Assembly (NCBI GenBank): GCA_029262195.1
Contig: JAJCZX010000027.1
Coordinates: 254,677-318,676 of the forward strand
Reading direction: 5' to 3'
Length of the DNA: 64,000 nucleotides
DNA from: Gemmatimonadota bacterium
GTDB taxonomy: Bacteria; Gemmatimonadota; Gemmatimonadetes; Gemmatimonadales; GWC2-71-9
Shown: in pieces, positions 1-8,795 of the stretch
Layout of the letters: the number at the start of each line of letters is the position of its first letter
How positions within the stretch are numbered: position 1 is the first letter of the stretch
Made by a program: the position numbers and the translations under genes
The notes under the pieces: model-generated
Told to the model about the DNA's origin: nothing
Databases searched by the model: none
What the model saw: the letters and a program-made list of their open reading frames with translations, nothing else

Positions 1-1
1 A

Positions 2-412
2 GACGAGGTAAGTCTGACCGTCGTGCGGGAGGGTACGAGGCGGGCCGTGGAGATTGAACTGGGCGAATTCCCGAGAGCTGAAGAAGACGGGAACAACGCA
101 CGATCAAATACAGACTCCGCGGGTTTGTTGGGTCTTACCGTTGGCCGACTCTCCGCAGCCGAAATTGACAAACTTGAGCACAGGATCGAAGGCGGAGTAA
201 TCGTAACAGACGTCCAGAGTTTCGGCCCCGCTGCAAACGCTGGCATCAGGAGAGGGCAAATCATTCTCAAGATCAACGGAGAACAAGTAAACACGCCAGC
301 CGAATTCCGGTCGATCATCGGGGAAATCGAAAACGGTGAGGTTGTCTCGATCAGGCTGATAGATCAAGAATTGGGTGAAACGATCGTTAACTTCCGAACT
401 CCCCGGAACTAA
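2..412 (+). CDS. HtrA/DegP-like periplasmic serine protease, C-terminal part (5' end outside window)
   Basis: The reading frame is open from base 2, so only the C-terminus of a longer gene is here. The first residues (VSLTVVREGTRRAVEIELG) are the end of a PDZ domain. After a short linker a second PDZ domain follows, with its carboxylate-binding region near GLLGLTVGRLS and the typical VQSFGPAANAGIRRGQIILKI stretch. The PDZ-PDZ tail with no further domain is the usual C-terminus of Do/DegQ proteases, which degrade or chaperone misfolded envelope proteins. The catalytic domain is not visible, so protease activity is inferred from family architecture. A strong terminator follows directly. Confidence 0.8.
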   Translation, partial: DEVSLTVVREGTRRAVEIELGEFPRAEEDGNNARSNTDSAGLLGLTVGRLSAAEIDKLEHRIEGGVIVTDVQSFGPAANAGIRRGQIILKINGEQVNTPAEFRSIIGEIENGEVVSIRLIDQELGETIVNFRTPRN

Positions 413-423
413 CAAGGGAGGAT

Positions 424-457
424 GGAGCAGGCCGCTCTGAACCGGCCTGCTCCTTTT
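424..457 (+). terminator. Rho-independent terminator of the HtrA-like gene
   Basis: An 11-bp perfect inverted repeat (arms 424-434 and 443-453, both GC-rich) with an 8-base loop is followed by TTTT. It begins 12 bases after the stop codon of the protease gene. There is no T run on the reverse strand, so it should act mainly on forward transcripts. Confidence 0.9.
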
Positions 458-472
458 GTAGGTCCGATCGTC

Positions 473-1003
473 CTACTTCCTCGCAAACGCCTCGACCGTC
501 TCAATCGGCATATGTGAAGCCATAGTCCCGCCATAGCACACATCGCTGATCTTAAGATCCGGGCCAATCAGGAAATCCGCCGGCATCCGTGCGACCTCGC
601 CTTCAATCTTCCCCGGCAAAAAACCCTTCGAAAACGCCTTCACCATTTTGGGACTGACCATTCCTGCCATGAAGCCCCCCATCGAAGTTTCAACGCCATA
701 AGCGTCATACAGCGAATGGTTCGGGTCGCCGACTACAGGAAACGGTAAATCCTGCTTTCCCACACGCTTGCGAATCGACTCGTCCGACGACTCGAAAACG
801 GCAACAAGGCTCAAACCCGCGTTCTCGAATTCTGCCGCGCGTAGCGACAGCTCATGCACGCGCAGATTACACAGTGGACAGGCAGCGTAGCGATAGAAGG
901 CAAGGAACAGTTTTTTCCCCGAAAAATCTGAAAGCCGAACCGGCTGACCATGAATATCGGTAACGTCAAAATCGGGCGCTCTCTGGCCTGGTGTCAGTTT
1001 CAT
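473..1003 (-). CDS. Peroxiredoxin-like (AhpC/TSA family) protein
   Basis: A 176-residue thioredoxin-fold protein. The N-terminus (LTPGQRAPDFDVTDIHGQPVRLSDF) is the standard AhpC/TSA opening. The active-site region reads YRYAACPLCNLRVHEL, giving a CPLC pair in place of the classical PxxxTxxC peroxidatic site. This pattern belongs to the Prx-like subgroup, so a thiol-disulfide or peroxide-reducing role is likely while the substrate is unknown. There is no signal peptide, so it should be cytoplasmic. It stands alone and converges on the upstream protease gene across the terminator. Confidence 0.85.
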   Translation of the reverse strand: MKLTPGQRAPDFDVTDIHGQPVRLSDFSGKKLFLAFYRYAACPLCNLRVHELSLRAAEFENAGLSLVAVFESSDESIRKRVGKQDLPFPVVGDPNHSLYDAYGVETSMGGFMAGMVSPKMVKAFSKGFLPGKIEGEVARMPADFLIGPDLKISDVCYGGTMASHMPIETVEAFARK

Positions 1004-1147
1004 CTTCGTTCAAAGGTTGAGTTGCCAGAGCAACAGAAACGCAGGTCTGGCGGTTCCCCTTTTCAAACGTCATGCACATCACCGGATTGTTTTACCCCGC
1101 GCCTGGATCGTACCCACTACTCCCCGCCACGATAAGTAGAACTGCCC

Positions 1148-1780
1148 CTAAACCACGTCGGCCAACCACCGGCCGCGTTGAATCACACCGGTCGACACCG
1201 CGAAGATCGAAACCGCCAACCAGACTAGTTGCAACCACTCAAAACCTGTGGGCGCGGACCCGGTCATCCACCCGACTGGAATTGATGAGAACAAACAGCC
1301 GCAAAACACAGCGATCGCGACTGCATTCGATTGGCGAGCTATCGACGCAAAGATGCCACCCGCTACCGCTCCGGCGACAAAAAGCATGCACAGAAACGCC
1401 AGCACTCCAAGGCCACCCAGAATCGGGTCGCCCGGAACGACGCCTTTTCCTATGTGCCGGATCTCAGCCAAATATGAAGCCGGGAGAATAGCGCTCAATG
1501 ACCCCGCGAGGACAGAAAAGACCAAACCGTAAGTGACCCAGCCGATAACAATAGCAACCAACGCCCGGCTTGCCGGGCCGTGCCAGACCCGCCAACGAAC
1601 CATCACGGGAATGCACCTTACAGTCTGGCCCCAGTACCAGGAATCAGCACTCTGCCTCGATTCGCGGGCGGCCAGCACATTGTGAGATTCGCTGAGGTCA
1701 CCAAGTACTGGTTCCCGCAACGGACGGGGCACAAAAAGCCACACGAGCCATCGAGCCAACGGCGGTGGAGCCACCTTCAT
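1148..1780 (-). CDS. Stand-alone permease-prefix-domain membrane protein
   Basis: 210 residues. The first ~65 residues (PPPLARWLVWLFVPRPLRE, then LGDLSE and a WYWGQ motif) match the short prefix domain normally found in front of large MacB/FtsX-type permeases. Here it is followed only by about four hydrophobic segments, and no FtsX domain exists. The start overlaps the stop of the upstream PadR gene by 4 bases (ATGA), so the two are co-transcribed and probably translationally coupled. A role as a PadR-regulated membrane partner is inference; no function is known to me. Confidence 0.75.
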   Translation of the reverse strand: MKVAPPPLARWLVWLFVPRPLREPVLGDLSESHNVLAARESRQSADSWYWGQTVRCIPVMVRWRVWHGPASRALVAIVIGWVTYGLVFSVLAGSLSAILPASYLAEIRHIGKGVVPGDPILGGLGVLAFLCMLFVAGAVAGGIFASIARQSNAVAIAVFCGCLFSSIPVGWMTGSAPTGFEWLQLVWLAVSIFAVSTGVIQRGRWLADVV

Positions 1781-2106
1781 AGTTGCATCCCCGGTATGAT
1801 ACCGTTCGTCATCTTCGCCAGCGTGTTCAAAGACGTTCTTAGAGCACTCCTGCCTTCGCCCTCCAGCCTAAAATATCGTTTGGCCCGACCTCCACGAGTG
1901 GGAGTGCTTGTACCGGTTCGCGAAGAAAGAAGGCCCTTCTTCTCCAAACGATATAGCGTCGTATACATCGCTCCAACCGAAACCTCCCTACCCGTGCGAC
2001 GTTTTATTTCTTCACAAAGCCGAACGCCGTAGGAATCCTCCCCAACTCTCGATATTGCCGCGAGAACGACGATTTCAAATTCCCCTAAATTAATCTTGCC
2101 AGCCAT
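1777..2106 (-). CDS. PadR-family transcriptional regulator
   Basis: 109 residues with the PadR winged-helix pattern: an N-terminal helix (LGEFEIVVLAAI), SYGVRLCEEI, then GAMYTTLYRLEKKGLLSS for the recognition helix and GRAKRYFRLEGEG for the wing. PadR proteins usually repress neighbouring membrane-protein genes by binding palindromes in the promoter. This one leads a two-gene unit with the permease-prefix protein and is divergent from the serine hydrolase at 2256. The shared intergenic region carries TGTA/TACA-type palindromes. Confidence 0.9.
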   Translation of the reverse strand: MAGKINLGEFEIVVLAAISRVGEDSYGVRLCEEIKRRTGREVSVGAMYTTLYRLEKKGLLSSRTGTSTPTRGGRAKRYFRLEGEGRSALRTSLNTLAKMTNGIIPGMQL

Positions 2107-2255
2107 TCGGTTCCGTTTTCCGTGGTTGAAATTATTTCTTTTACAATGTAGTATCCACGGAACTGGAAAGACACCCGCATTCTCACCCCGTTTGACCCAG
2201 CGGGAACCGTTTAACTATTTGTACTACAATATAAAAGATTTTAAGGAGTTTCACC
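2107..2255. promoter_or_regulatory. Divergent promoter region with candidate PadR operators
   Basis: This AT-richer intergenic segment separates the PadR gene from the serine hydrolase. It holds a perfect palindrome TTGTA-C-TACAA at 2219-2229 and TACA-A-TGTA at 2142-2150. Both sides also share TACTACA-NNN-TAAAAG (2222-2237 forward; reverse complement starting at 2153). TACAAT at 2225-2230 could be a -10 box for the hydrolase, so a bound regulator would cover it. The ribosome-binding site AAGGAG lies at 2243-2248. Operator assignment is inference. Confidence 0.5.
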
Positions 2256-4085
2256 TTGTTATCAACGTCTCCCATACTCTGGATCACTGCAATATCTATG
2301 TTCACCGGTGTGACCCAGGCAGCAAGTCAGGACTACGGTCATGCGGTAAGGCGGGCAACTAGCGTAATCGAAGCCCACAGAGAAGAACTAAATGTCCCTG
2401 GAATGCAAATCGCCATTAGCATCGGGGGAAGAATGGTCTTGTCCCGCGGGTTCGGTTGGGCGGACCTAGAAAACCTCGTCCCTGTATCCCCACTAACCAG
2501 GTTCCGAATAGGTAGCGTTTCCAAAGCGCTTACGTCAGCCGCGGTCGCGAAGTTGGTCGAAAACGGGAAGTTGGACCTCGACGCTCCTATCAGCGACTAC
2601 ATAAGCTCTTTTCCTGAAAAACGTTGGCAGTTGACGGCACGTCAATTGGGGGGACATCTGGGAGGGGTAAGGCACTACACCAACCGGAGCGAAGGCACCA
2701 ATTCTCATCCGTACGTATCCGTAACCGAAGCCCTCGGCGTTTTTAAAAACGATTCCCTGCTTTTCGAACCCGGCACCCGGATGCACTACTCCAGCTACGG
2801 TTTCAATCTTCTGAGCGCCGTTTTGGAGGGAGCTTCGGGAATCGACTTTCCAACACTGTTGATTGATTCGGTTTTTTCTCCGCTCGGCATGCATTCTACA
2901 GGGCCAGATTTCACTGCTGACATCATGCCGCACCGCAGTTCGTTCTATACGCGAGGCCGGGACGGGCAACGCGTGAACGCGCCCTACGACGACCTCAGTG
3001 TGAAATGGGCGGGCGGAGGAATGGTATCCACAGCGGAGGACCTAGTTCGATTCGGACAAGCGATGTTGGTAGCTCGAACTTCAGTTGAAGCCGCCGCCCT
3101 TCTCTTCGAATCCCAGAGAACAATCGATGGCCTCGCCACCGGTTACGGAATCGGGTGGCAAATCACTACAGATGCAGCGGGGAGAACCCTGTACTCTCAC
3201 AGCGGCAACCTGGCCAGCGCGAGGGCTCACCTGCTGATTTATCCAGAGTCTGAGATGGTGGTGGCGATTCTTGCCAACACAGGCGACGGGATCTTCTTCA
3301 ACGAAGGAGAAGCTCAGGAAATAGCGGGGTTCTTTTTCGGACCCGAAGGGCACGGGAAGCCCTCATCAAATCGCGACTGGGTCGGAACCTGGGTGATCGA
3401 AATGGAAGACCTCCGCGCTGACACCTTGGTGACTTCCCTCCTCCACCTCGCAATCGCAGGCCCTGACCTTAAGGGCACTCTCACAATACCCGGCGTCAGG
3501 AACGGCACCGCTTTACCGATTCCGGTCGCTGTGGGTACGCAATCAAGGTTACGGGCAACTGTGATTTTGGGAAGCCACCTAAACGTGGAACTCCAACGCC
3601 AGGAAGGAGTCATTGCCGGACAGTGGAACTGGCTTTCTACTCCTCTGCCCCCCGGGCTTCAAGTTTCGCTAAGCCCACAACAAATGGCCGCCATGAACGA
3701 AAGGCGGCGACCTCGGGAGATCCGATCGGTTCGAAGATTAGAGCTTTCTCGAATTACAACGCAATCGACCCCAGGAAACGCCGGACAGCCCGCCGAAGAT
3801 CAAGGTTTCCCGGTTGGACGGTACGATTTCGAAGCTGAGTTTCAGGGATCAAATCTGGTCGGCACCATTGAAATACAGGGCGGCCCTGCTTCTTACTCTG
3901 GTCAGATCGAAACACCGCGACGGCCTCCTCTAACCATTGAGTCGGTTGAAGTGGTAGAGAATCGCTTGACAATCGCCACACTACGCGGACTCAATTTCAT
4001 CCTGAACTTCGTCGGCGACTCGTTCGAAGGAACTATCAGCGTCGGATCAGATCAATTCCCGATTCGCGGCAACAAGGTCCGTTGA
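2256..4085 (+). CDS. Secreted beta-lactamase-fold serine hydrolase (PF00144 type)
   Basis: 609 residues. The start is TTG, chosen because AAGGAG lies 7 bases upstream. A signal peptide covers about residues 1-22. The catalytic domain follows with the SxxK motif (GSVSKAL), a YSS triad in the position usually held by YxN (HYSSYGFNLL), and HSG (YSHSGN) as the third motif. Members of this family are penicillin-binding-protein-like esterases or peptidases as well as class C beta-lactamases, so the substrate cannot be stated. About 200 extra C-terminal residues form a probable beta-rich domain of unknown role. The gene is divergent from a PadR regulator and may be under its control. Confidence 0.85.
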   Translation: MLSTSPILWITAISMFTGVTQAASQDYGHAVRRATSVIEAHREELNVPGMQIAISIGGRMVLSRGFGWADLENLVPVSPLTRFRIGSVSKALTSAAVAKLVENGKLDLDAPISDYISSFPEKRWQLTARQLGGHLGGVRHYTNRSEGTNSHPYVSVTEALGVFKNDSLLFEPGTRMHYSSYGFNLLSAVLEGASGIDFPTLLIDSVFSPLGMHSTGPDFTADIMPHRSSFYTRGRDGQRVNAPYDDLSVKWAGGGMVSTAEDLVRFGQAMLVARTSVEAAALLFESQRTIDGLATGYGIGWQITTDAAGRTLYSHSGNLASARAHLLIYPESEMVVAILANTGDGIFFNEGEAQEIAGFFFGPEGHGKPSSNRDWVGTWVIEMEDLRADTLVTSLLHLAIAGPDLKGTLTIPGVRNGTALPIPVAVGTQSRLRATVILGSHLNVELQRQEGVIAGQWNWLSTPLPPGLQVSLSPQQMAAMNERRRPREIRSVRRLELSRITTQSTPGNAGQPAEDQGFPVGRYDFEAEFQGSNLVGTIEIQGGPASYSGQIETPRRPPLTIESVEVVENRLTIATLRGLNFILNFVGDSFEGTISVGSDQFPIRGNKVR

Positions 4086-4202
4086 TTAGCGGATAGGCCC
4101 CGGGACTCCCCAATCCGAAACTAGTTAGCTATTTTATTTGACCGGAGTGCTGCAGGGCTCGGAGTTAAGGCTCCCCGCTCCCCTGCTCACTCCTCCCCGT
4201 AA

Positions 4203-4292
4203 GGAGGGGTGGCCGAGTGGCTGAAGGCACTGGTTTGCTAAACCAGCATAGGGTTTAACGCCCTATCGAGGGTTCGAATCCCTCCCTCTCCG
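4203..4292 (+). tRNA. tRNA-Ser (GCT)
   Basis: 90 bases with a 7-bp acceptor stem (GGAGGGG with CCTCTCC, one G-U pair), anticodon stem CTGGT/ACCAG with loop TTGCTAA giving anticodon GCT, a long variable arm typical of serine tRNAs, and a T arm GAGGG-TTCGAAT-CCCTC. The discriminator base is G. The 3' CCA is not encoded. It lies 21 bases upstream of gltX. Confidence 0.96.
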
Positions 4293-4313
4293 TTCCTTTC
4301 ACATAAGTCAATA

Positions 4314-5621
4314 ATGGCAGACCAAATCAGGGTCCGGTTCGCCCCATCGCCCACAGGTTATTTGCACGTTGGGGGAGCGCGGACCGCTCTTTTTAACTGG
4401 CTTTTCGCCCGCAAGATGGGTGGGAAGTTTCTCCTCAGAATTGAAGACACTGACCGCGAACGGTCCTCTCCCGAACACACCCAGGTTATCCTGGACGGGA
4501 TGGCCTGGCTCGGATTGGATCATGACGAAGACATCGTCTTTCAGGGCGCTGGACTTGAGCGGCACCAGGCGATTGCCGACCAATTGATCGAATCTGGACA
4601 TGCCTATCTGGACGACGGAGCAACCAGATTCAGGATTCCCGACGAGTCTATTTCGTGGGATGACGCAGTTCTGGGTAATGTCACTTTTGATGGTGCTGGC
4701 ATCGATGACCTGGTCATCCTCCGGTCCGACCGGACGCCGACATACAATTTCTCGGTCGTTTGCGACGATATCGAAATGAAATTGACCCATGTCCTGCGGG
4801 GCAACGATCACACTTCAAACACGCCGAAACAAATAGCCATCTACAACGCCCTCGGCGCGACCATTCCCACTTTTGGACACGTGCCCATGATCCATGGGAT
4901 CGATGGCAAGAAAATGTCAAAGCGACACGGCGCTACCGCAGTGGGAGACTATCGTAACGAGGGAATTCTGCCGGCTGCGATGCGCAATTTCCTTTCTCTC
5001 CTCGGATGGGGCACAGGGGACGACCGCGAACTTTTCTTCAAAGCGGAAGAGTTGATCGAGGCGTTTTCCATCAAGGGCATCCAGAAAAAAGCTGCCGTTT
5101 TTGACCCGGCAAAGCTGGAATGGATGAACGGTCAGTACATCAGTCACATGAAACCCGAAGACCTCTATCCGCTGGTGAGCCAGGGTCTGAGTGCGGAAGG
5201 TCTGACGCCGGAAGCCAAGGGAAAAGAACGTCTGATGTCGGCCATCTCAGCCGTTGCTGAACGCGCCCGCTCAGTTCACGTAATTCCTGAGCGTGTGGCC
5301 CTGCGCCTGAACCCGCAAACGATCAGCCTCGACGAGAAAGCAACGGGGTTCAGAAACAAAAATGTCGAGGCGTTCAATCAGGGACTTTCCTTGTCCCTTG
5401 AATGTCTCGATGAGACTGACGAACCGTGGACTCCCGATGTCATTGGGGACCAACTGAAGGCAGCCGCACTGACAGCCGAGCTCGGAGTTGGCAAGCTAAT
5501 GCAGCCCATCCGAATCGCTTTAACCGGGATGACCGTCTCCGAATCGGTAACAGACCTCCTCCCGTTGATCGGCAAAGAAGAGAGTTTGAAGCGACTCCGG
5601 GAAGCGTTGAACTGGGATTAG
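4314..5621 (+). CDS. gltX: Glutamyl-tRNA synthetase
   Basis: 435 residues, class I aminoacyl-tRNA synthetase that charges tRNA-Glu (and, in many bacteria, tRNA-Gln for later amidation). The HIGH-type motif is seen in RFAPSPTGYLHVGGARTAL and the KMSKR loop in GKKMSKRHGA. The catalytic Rossmann fold is followed by the helical anticodon-binding part. The protein is slightly shorter than the usual ~470 residues. No clear Shine-Dalgarno precedes the ATG, which comes just after the tRNA-Ser gene. It converges on the permease gene with only 22 bases between them and no obvious terminator. Confidence 0.95.
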   Translation: MADQIRVRFAPSPTGYLHVGGARTALFNWLFARKMGGKFLLRIEDTDRERSSPEHTQVILDGMAWLGLDHDEDIVFQGAGLERHQAIADQLIESGHAYLDDGATRFRIPDESISWDDAVLGNVTFDGAGIDDLVILRSDRTPTYNFSVVCDDIEMKLTHVLRGNDHTSNTPKQIAIYNALGATIPTFGHVPMIHGIDGKKMSKRHGATAVGDYRNEGILPAAMRNFLSLLGWGTGDDRELFFKAEELIEAFSIKGIQKKAAVFDPAKLEWMNGQYISHMKPEDLYPLVSQGLSAEGLTPEAKGKERLMSAISAVAERARSVHVIPERVALRLNPQTISLDEKATGFRNKNVEAFNQGLSLSLECLDETDEPWTPDVIGDQLKAAALTAELGVGKLMQPIRIALTGMTVSESVTDLLPLIGKEESLKRLREALNWD

Positions 5622-5643
5622 GAAGCTGGCAAAGCCCCCCGGT

Positions 5644-8328
5644 TCACTCCGATCGCATTACCTCCACGGGGTTGACCGCTGCCGCTCTCCGGGCCGGAAC
5701 GAAAATCGCCAACGCCGACACTACGAAGAGCAACCCCGCGACGCTGGCCAGAACCACCGGATCACGCGGAGCAACACCGTACAATAGGCTCTCGAGAGCA
5801 CGCGCTCCGGCCCAGACCATTCCTGTACCGATCACAATTCCCCAAACCGCGGGCCTGAGTCCCTGGCTCATGACCAACGTCAATATCTGAGAAGGCGCTG
5901 CACCGAGCGCAAGGCGGATGCCCAACTCCCGCACCCGCTGCGAAACCAGATAAGCAACCACGCCGTACAATCCGACCGAAGCGAGAATTAGAGCGAGCCC
6001 GGCGAACGCGCCCAGGAGAAGGAGGTAAAATTTTGTTGGTGCTACTTCCCTGCTGATTGCCTGTTCCAATGTCTCGAATTGCCGTACCGGGAGACTAGGG
6101 TCCATCTCACGAATTAGGTCCCTCAGAGCCGGTGTAATCGCGGCGACTGACCCGGCATAGCGCACGGAAACTGTCAAAGCACCGGGTCCGAACTGTGAGT
6201 GGGGTACGTAAATTTCCGCCACCGGATCACCGGTAAGGGACGCAGAGTTAATGTCTCGAACTACTCCGACGATCTGCCAGGTGGGATCTGCAAATCCAAA
6301 AGTAGCAGTGATGTAAACCGACTGACCAATCGGATCTTCATCGGGAAAATTTTCCCGAACGAAGGTTTCGTTGACAACTGCGACCGGTGTATTGCCATCC
6401 CTGTCTGTCCGTTCCAACCCGCGACCGTTGAGCACCGGAATCCGCATCGTCCCCAGATAAGAGGGAGATACTGCCCTGATGGTTCCGTGGGTTTCAGAGC
6501 CCGGTGGCGGCAATTCCCGCCCCGCAACCTGGACCTCTCCAGTAATATTGCCGCGCCCTAACGGCGGGCCATAACCAGAACCGACCGCTTCAACACCCGG
6601 CAGGCCTTCGATTCGGTTTTCAAGTTCGGTGTAAAACGCCGAGATCTTTTCCAACGTGTCGTATCTGCTCGACGGAAGCGACAGGCGGGCACGGAGAATC
6701 CCCCTCGTCTCGAACCCCAGGTCAATTTCGTACATGTTTTGGAAGGTTTTCAAAAGCAGGCCGCTACCCGCAAGAAGTACGAGTGACATGGCCACCTCCG
6801 CGGCAAGAAGGGCCGAGCGCATGCGGTTTTCGCTCCTGCGGCCGCTTGCAGAGCGACCACCTGTCAACAGCCCGGAAGAAATACCGAAGCGCGACAAATT
6901 GACGGCGGGGGCAAGTCCGAAAAAGAACGCCACGAAAACGGACGAGACAATCGTGAATAGAAGAACGCCACCATCGACCGAGACCGCATCCAATCGGGGG
7001 ATTGTTCCGGGCGACATCAACTTTAGCGCCTTGATCGCACCAAACGCGATCCCCAACCCCACGACGCCACCCACCATGGCAAGCACCTGACTTTCCATCA
7101 ACATCTGGGTGAAAAGCCGCCGACGCCCTGCACCCAGAGCCGCTCTGACTGCCATTTCAGATTCCCGCGCCGAAGACCTCACCATCAAAAGGATGGCGAT
7201 GTTCGTGCAGGTGATTAGCAACACTACTCCAACCGCCCCGAGCACAATCATCAGACCGGTGCGGAAATCCCCAACTATTTGCTCTTTCAGGGTCACCGCC
7301 GCGAACCCTTTTTCGAAGTTCGATTCGGGAAACTCCTCCGAGAGAGTGGCGGAGAGAGTACGGGTTTCGGCCTTTACGTTTTCGAGAGTGAACCCGGTGG
7401 CAATTCTTCCAATTCCCAGTGCGAAATGGCAACCCCGAGCACACCCTTCTGGGTTGTTGTGGAACGGTCTCCATATCTTAGTGGCCACCGGCTCTTCGAA
7501 CCCCGGAGGAGCAACCCCAACTATTTCCCAATCACGCTCGGCAAGTTGCACCGTCATACCCAGAACGTCAGGATTGCCGCCGAGTTGGTTCTGCCAGAAG
7601 GAATAAGAGACAACAACCGTAAGGGGAGAACCATCATAATATTCATCGCGCCTCAGGTCGCGCCCGAGGAGAGGTGTTAGGCCATAGGTTGCCAGTAGAC
7701 CTTCGGTAACCCGAGCAACAGAAATAATTGCAGGGTCTCCATCTCCCGTGATGGCGGCTGTCCCTTCCCGGTAACCAACAAAACTCTCGATAGATTCTAG
7801 ATCTGAAATATCTACGATGTCCGGCATAGACATGCTACCGATGCGCTCGGCCGAATTCCAATCGTACGCACCGATGCGAATCAGCCGTTGCGGCTCGTTG
7901 AAAGGTAACGGCTCAAGAAGCACTCCCTTGATCACCGAAAAAATTGCGGAGTTAGCTCCCACTCCCAGCGCAATCGTAAACACAGCCACCAACGCAAAAG
8001 CCGGTTGCCTTCGCAAGCTTCTGATAGAAAGCCGAATATCGTTACTAAAATTCCAAAAGGTCGTCTTTAACACGTTCTCGCCTCCGTGACGGCGGTGGTG
8101 AGATTCTGAAAAACTGGGCATCAATCGCTCGACGACGGCTACTCGAACAACCCCCAGGTAACTTCGAACGAGGAAACGGGCGCTCCGGAAAAGTCCATGT
8201 CTTACCGCCAAGCCATCCGCAAAAGTCTCCTCCATCGCAGGCGCGAAACGGGTTCTGAAGCCGGTGGGAACAGCTCCCAAAAGTTTGCGATACAGCCGCA
8301 ACTGCCATTGATCACCCATAGATTCCAA
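5644..8328 (-). CDS. Duplicated FtsX/MacB-type ABC permease (ADOP family)
   Basis: 894 residues. It has an N-terminal cytoplasmic prefix (to about residue 85), then two copies of the MacB periplasmic-core plus FtsX-permease unit. The first starts at LRRQPAFALVAVFTIALGVG; the second begins about residue 500 and ends with LGIRLALGAAPSQILTLV and a PARRAAAVNPVEVMR tail. This is the acidobacterial duplicated orphan permease architecture, encoded without an ATPase. The family is thought to move or sense envelope molecules; substrates are unknown. The TTG at 8328 is weakly supported and an ATG at 8319 is an alternative. The PadR gene ends 6 bases upstream, so the two form an operon. Confidence 0.9.
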   Translation of the reverse strand: MESMGDQWQLRLYRKLLGAVPTGFRTRFAPAMEETFADGLAVRHGLFRSARFLVRSYLGVVRVAVVERLMPSFSESHHRRHGGENVLKTTFWNFSNDIRLSIRSLRRQPAFALVAVFTIALGVGANSAIFSVIKGVLLEPLPFNEPQRLIRIGAYDWNSAERIGSMSMPDIVDISDLESIESFVGYREGTAAITGDGDPAIISVARVTEGLLATYGLTPLLGRDLRRDEYYDGSPLTVVVSYSFWQNQLGGNPDVLGMTVQLAERDWEIVGVAPPGFEEPVATKIWRPFHNNPEGCARGCHFALGIGRIATGFTLENVKAETRTLSATLSEEFPESNFEKGFAAVTLKEQIVGDFRTGLMIVLGAVGVVLLITCTNIAILLMVRSSARESEMAVRAALGAGRRRLFTQMLMESQVLAMVGGVVGLGIAFGAIKALKLMSPGTIPRLDAVSVDGGVLLFTIVSSVFVAFFFGLAPAVNLSRFGISSGLLTGGRSASGRRSENRMRSALLAAEVAMSLVLLAGSGLLLKTFQNMYEIDLGFETRGILRARLSLPSSRYDTLEKISAFYTELENRIEGLPGVEAVGSGYGPPLGRGNITGEVQVAGRELPPPGSETHGTIRAVSPSYLGTMRIPVLNGRGLERTDRDGNTPVAVVNETFVRENFPDEDPIGQSVYITATFGFADPTWQIVGVVRDINSASLTGDPVAEIYVPHSQFGPGALTVSVRYAGSVAAITPALRDLIREMDPSLPVRQFETLEQAISREVAPTKFYLLLLGAFAGLALILASVGLYGVVAYLVSQRVRELGIRLALGAAPSQILTLVMSQGLRPAVWGIVIGTGMVWAGARALESLLYGVAPRDPVVLASVAGLLFVVSALAIFVPARRAAAVNPVEVMRSE

Positions 8329-8334
8329 TGTCGC

Positions 8335-8667
8335 CTATCCCAGCAGATCGCGGCTTTTGGCAACGTCTAAGATCGCCGCGAGGTGTTCTGCCTCTTCCCG
8401 CAACACCCGCTGGCCGACCGACGTAATACCGTAATATTTTCGCGGAAGGCCCCGATGGTTAGGCTCCCCCCCGTGAGGCGCAGCTTCTTCCTGAACGAGG
8501 TTACGGGCCATGAGGCGGGAGAGCACCCGGTACAACGAGCCAATCTCGGGGCTCTGGCGTCCCCCCGTTTGCTCCTCAACGGCCTGCATGATGGCGTAGC
8601 CGTATGAGGGCTTCTCGCTCAAGACAAGGAGCACCTGAAATTCAATTGGACTAATGGTTTCCAACAC
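8335..8667 (-). CDS. PadR-family transcriptional regulator
   Basis: About 110 residues with PadR features: SPIEFQVLLVLSEKPSYGYAI, an EIGSLYRVLSRL recognition helix and a wing ending at RKYYGITSVGQRVL. An ATG at 8709 would also open the frame, but GTG 8667 (or TTG 8664) is preferred: AGGTGG lies just upstream, alignment to the family begins here, and the 8668-8750 region looks like a promoter. It is followed after 6 bases by the duplicated permease, the usual PadR-permease pairing, so it most likely controls that permease and itself. Confidence 0.88.
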   Translation of the reverse strand: MLETISPIEFQVLLVLSEKPSYGYAIMQAVEEQTGGRQSPEIGSLYRVLSRLMARNLVQEEAAPHGGEPNHRGLPRKYYGITSVGQRVLREEAEHLAAILDVAKSRDLLG

Positions 8668-8696
8668 TTTCCACCTATTACATGCGTTGAGCATAT

Positions 8697-8749
8697 ATAC
8701 ACAAAACATGTATTATAGTTGCAGAGACATATAACTAATTGTATTACAA
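8697..8749 (-). promoter_or_regulatory. PadR-permease promoter with palindromic operator candidates
   Basis: Read on the reverse strand there is a perfect -10 box TATAAT (forward coordinates 8712-8717). A palindrome TTGTA-T-TACAA (8739-8749) overlaps the expected -35 region, and an inverted repeat ATACA-N7-TGTAT (8697-8713) covers the expected start of transcription. The first palindrome is the same as the one at the other PadR locus (2219-2229) except for the central base. Autoregulation is inferred. Confidence 0.55.
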
Positions 8750-8769
8750 GGGGTTAGAGGGAGTTAGCA

Positions 8770-8790
8770 GCGGACCACGTGCGGTCCCGC
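8770..8790 (-). other. Hairpin downstream of the PEGA kinase gene
   Basis: GGACC (8772-8776) and GGTCC (8783-8787) with flanking GC pairs form a short stem just after the stop of the reverse-strand kinase gene. No T run follows, so it is at best a weak terminator or a 3'-end stabiliser. Confidence 0.3.
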
Positions 8791-8795
8791 CCGAC

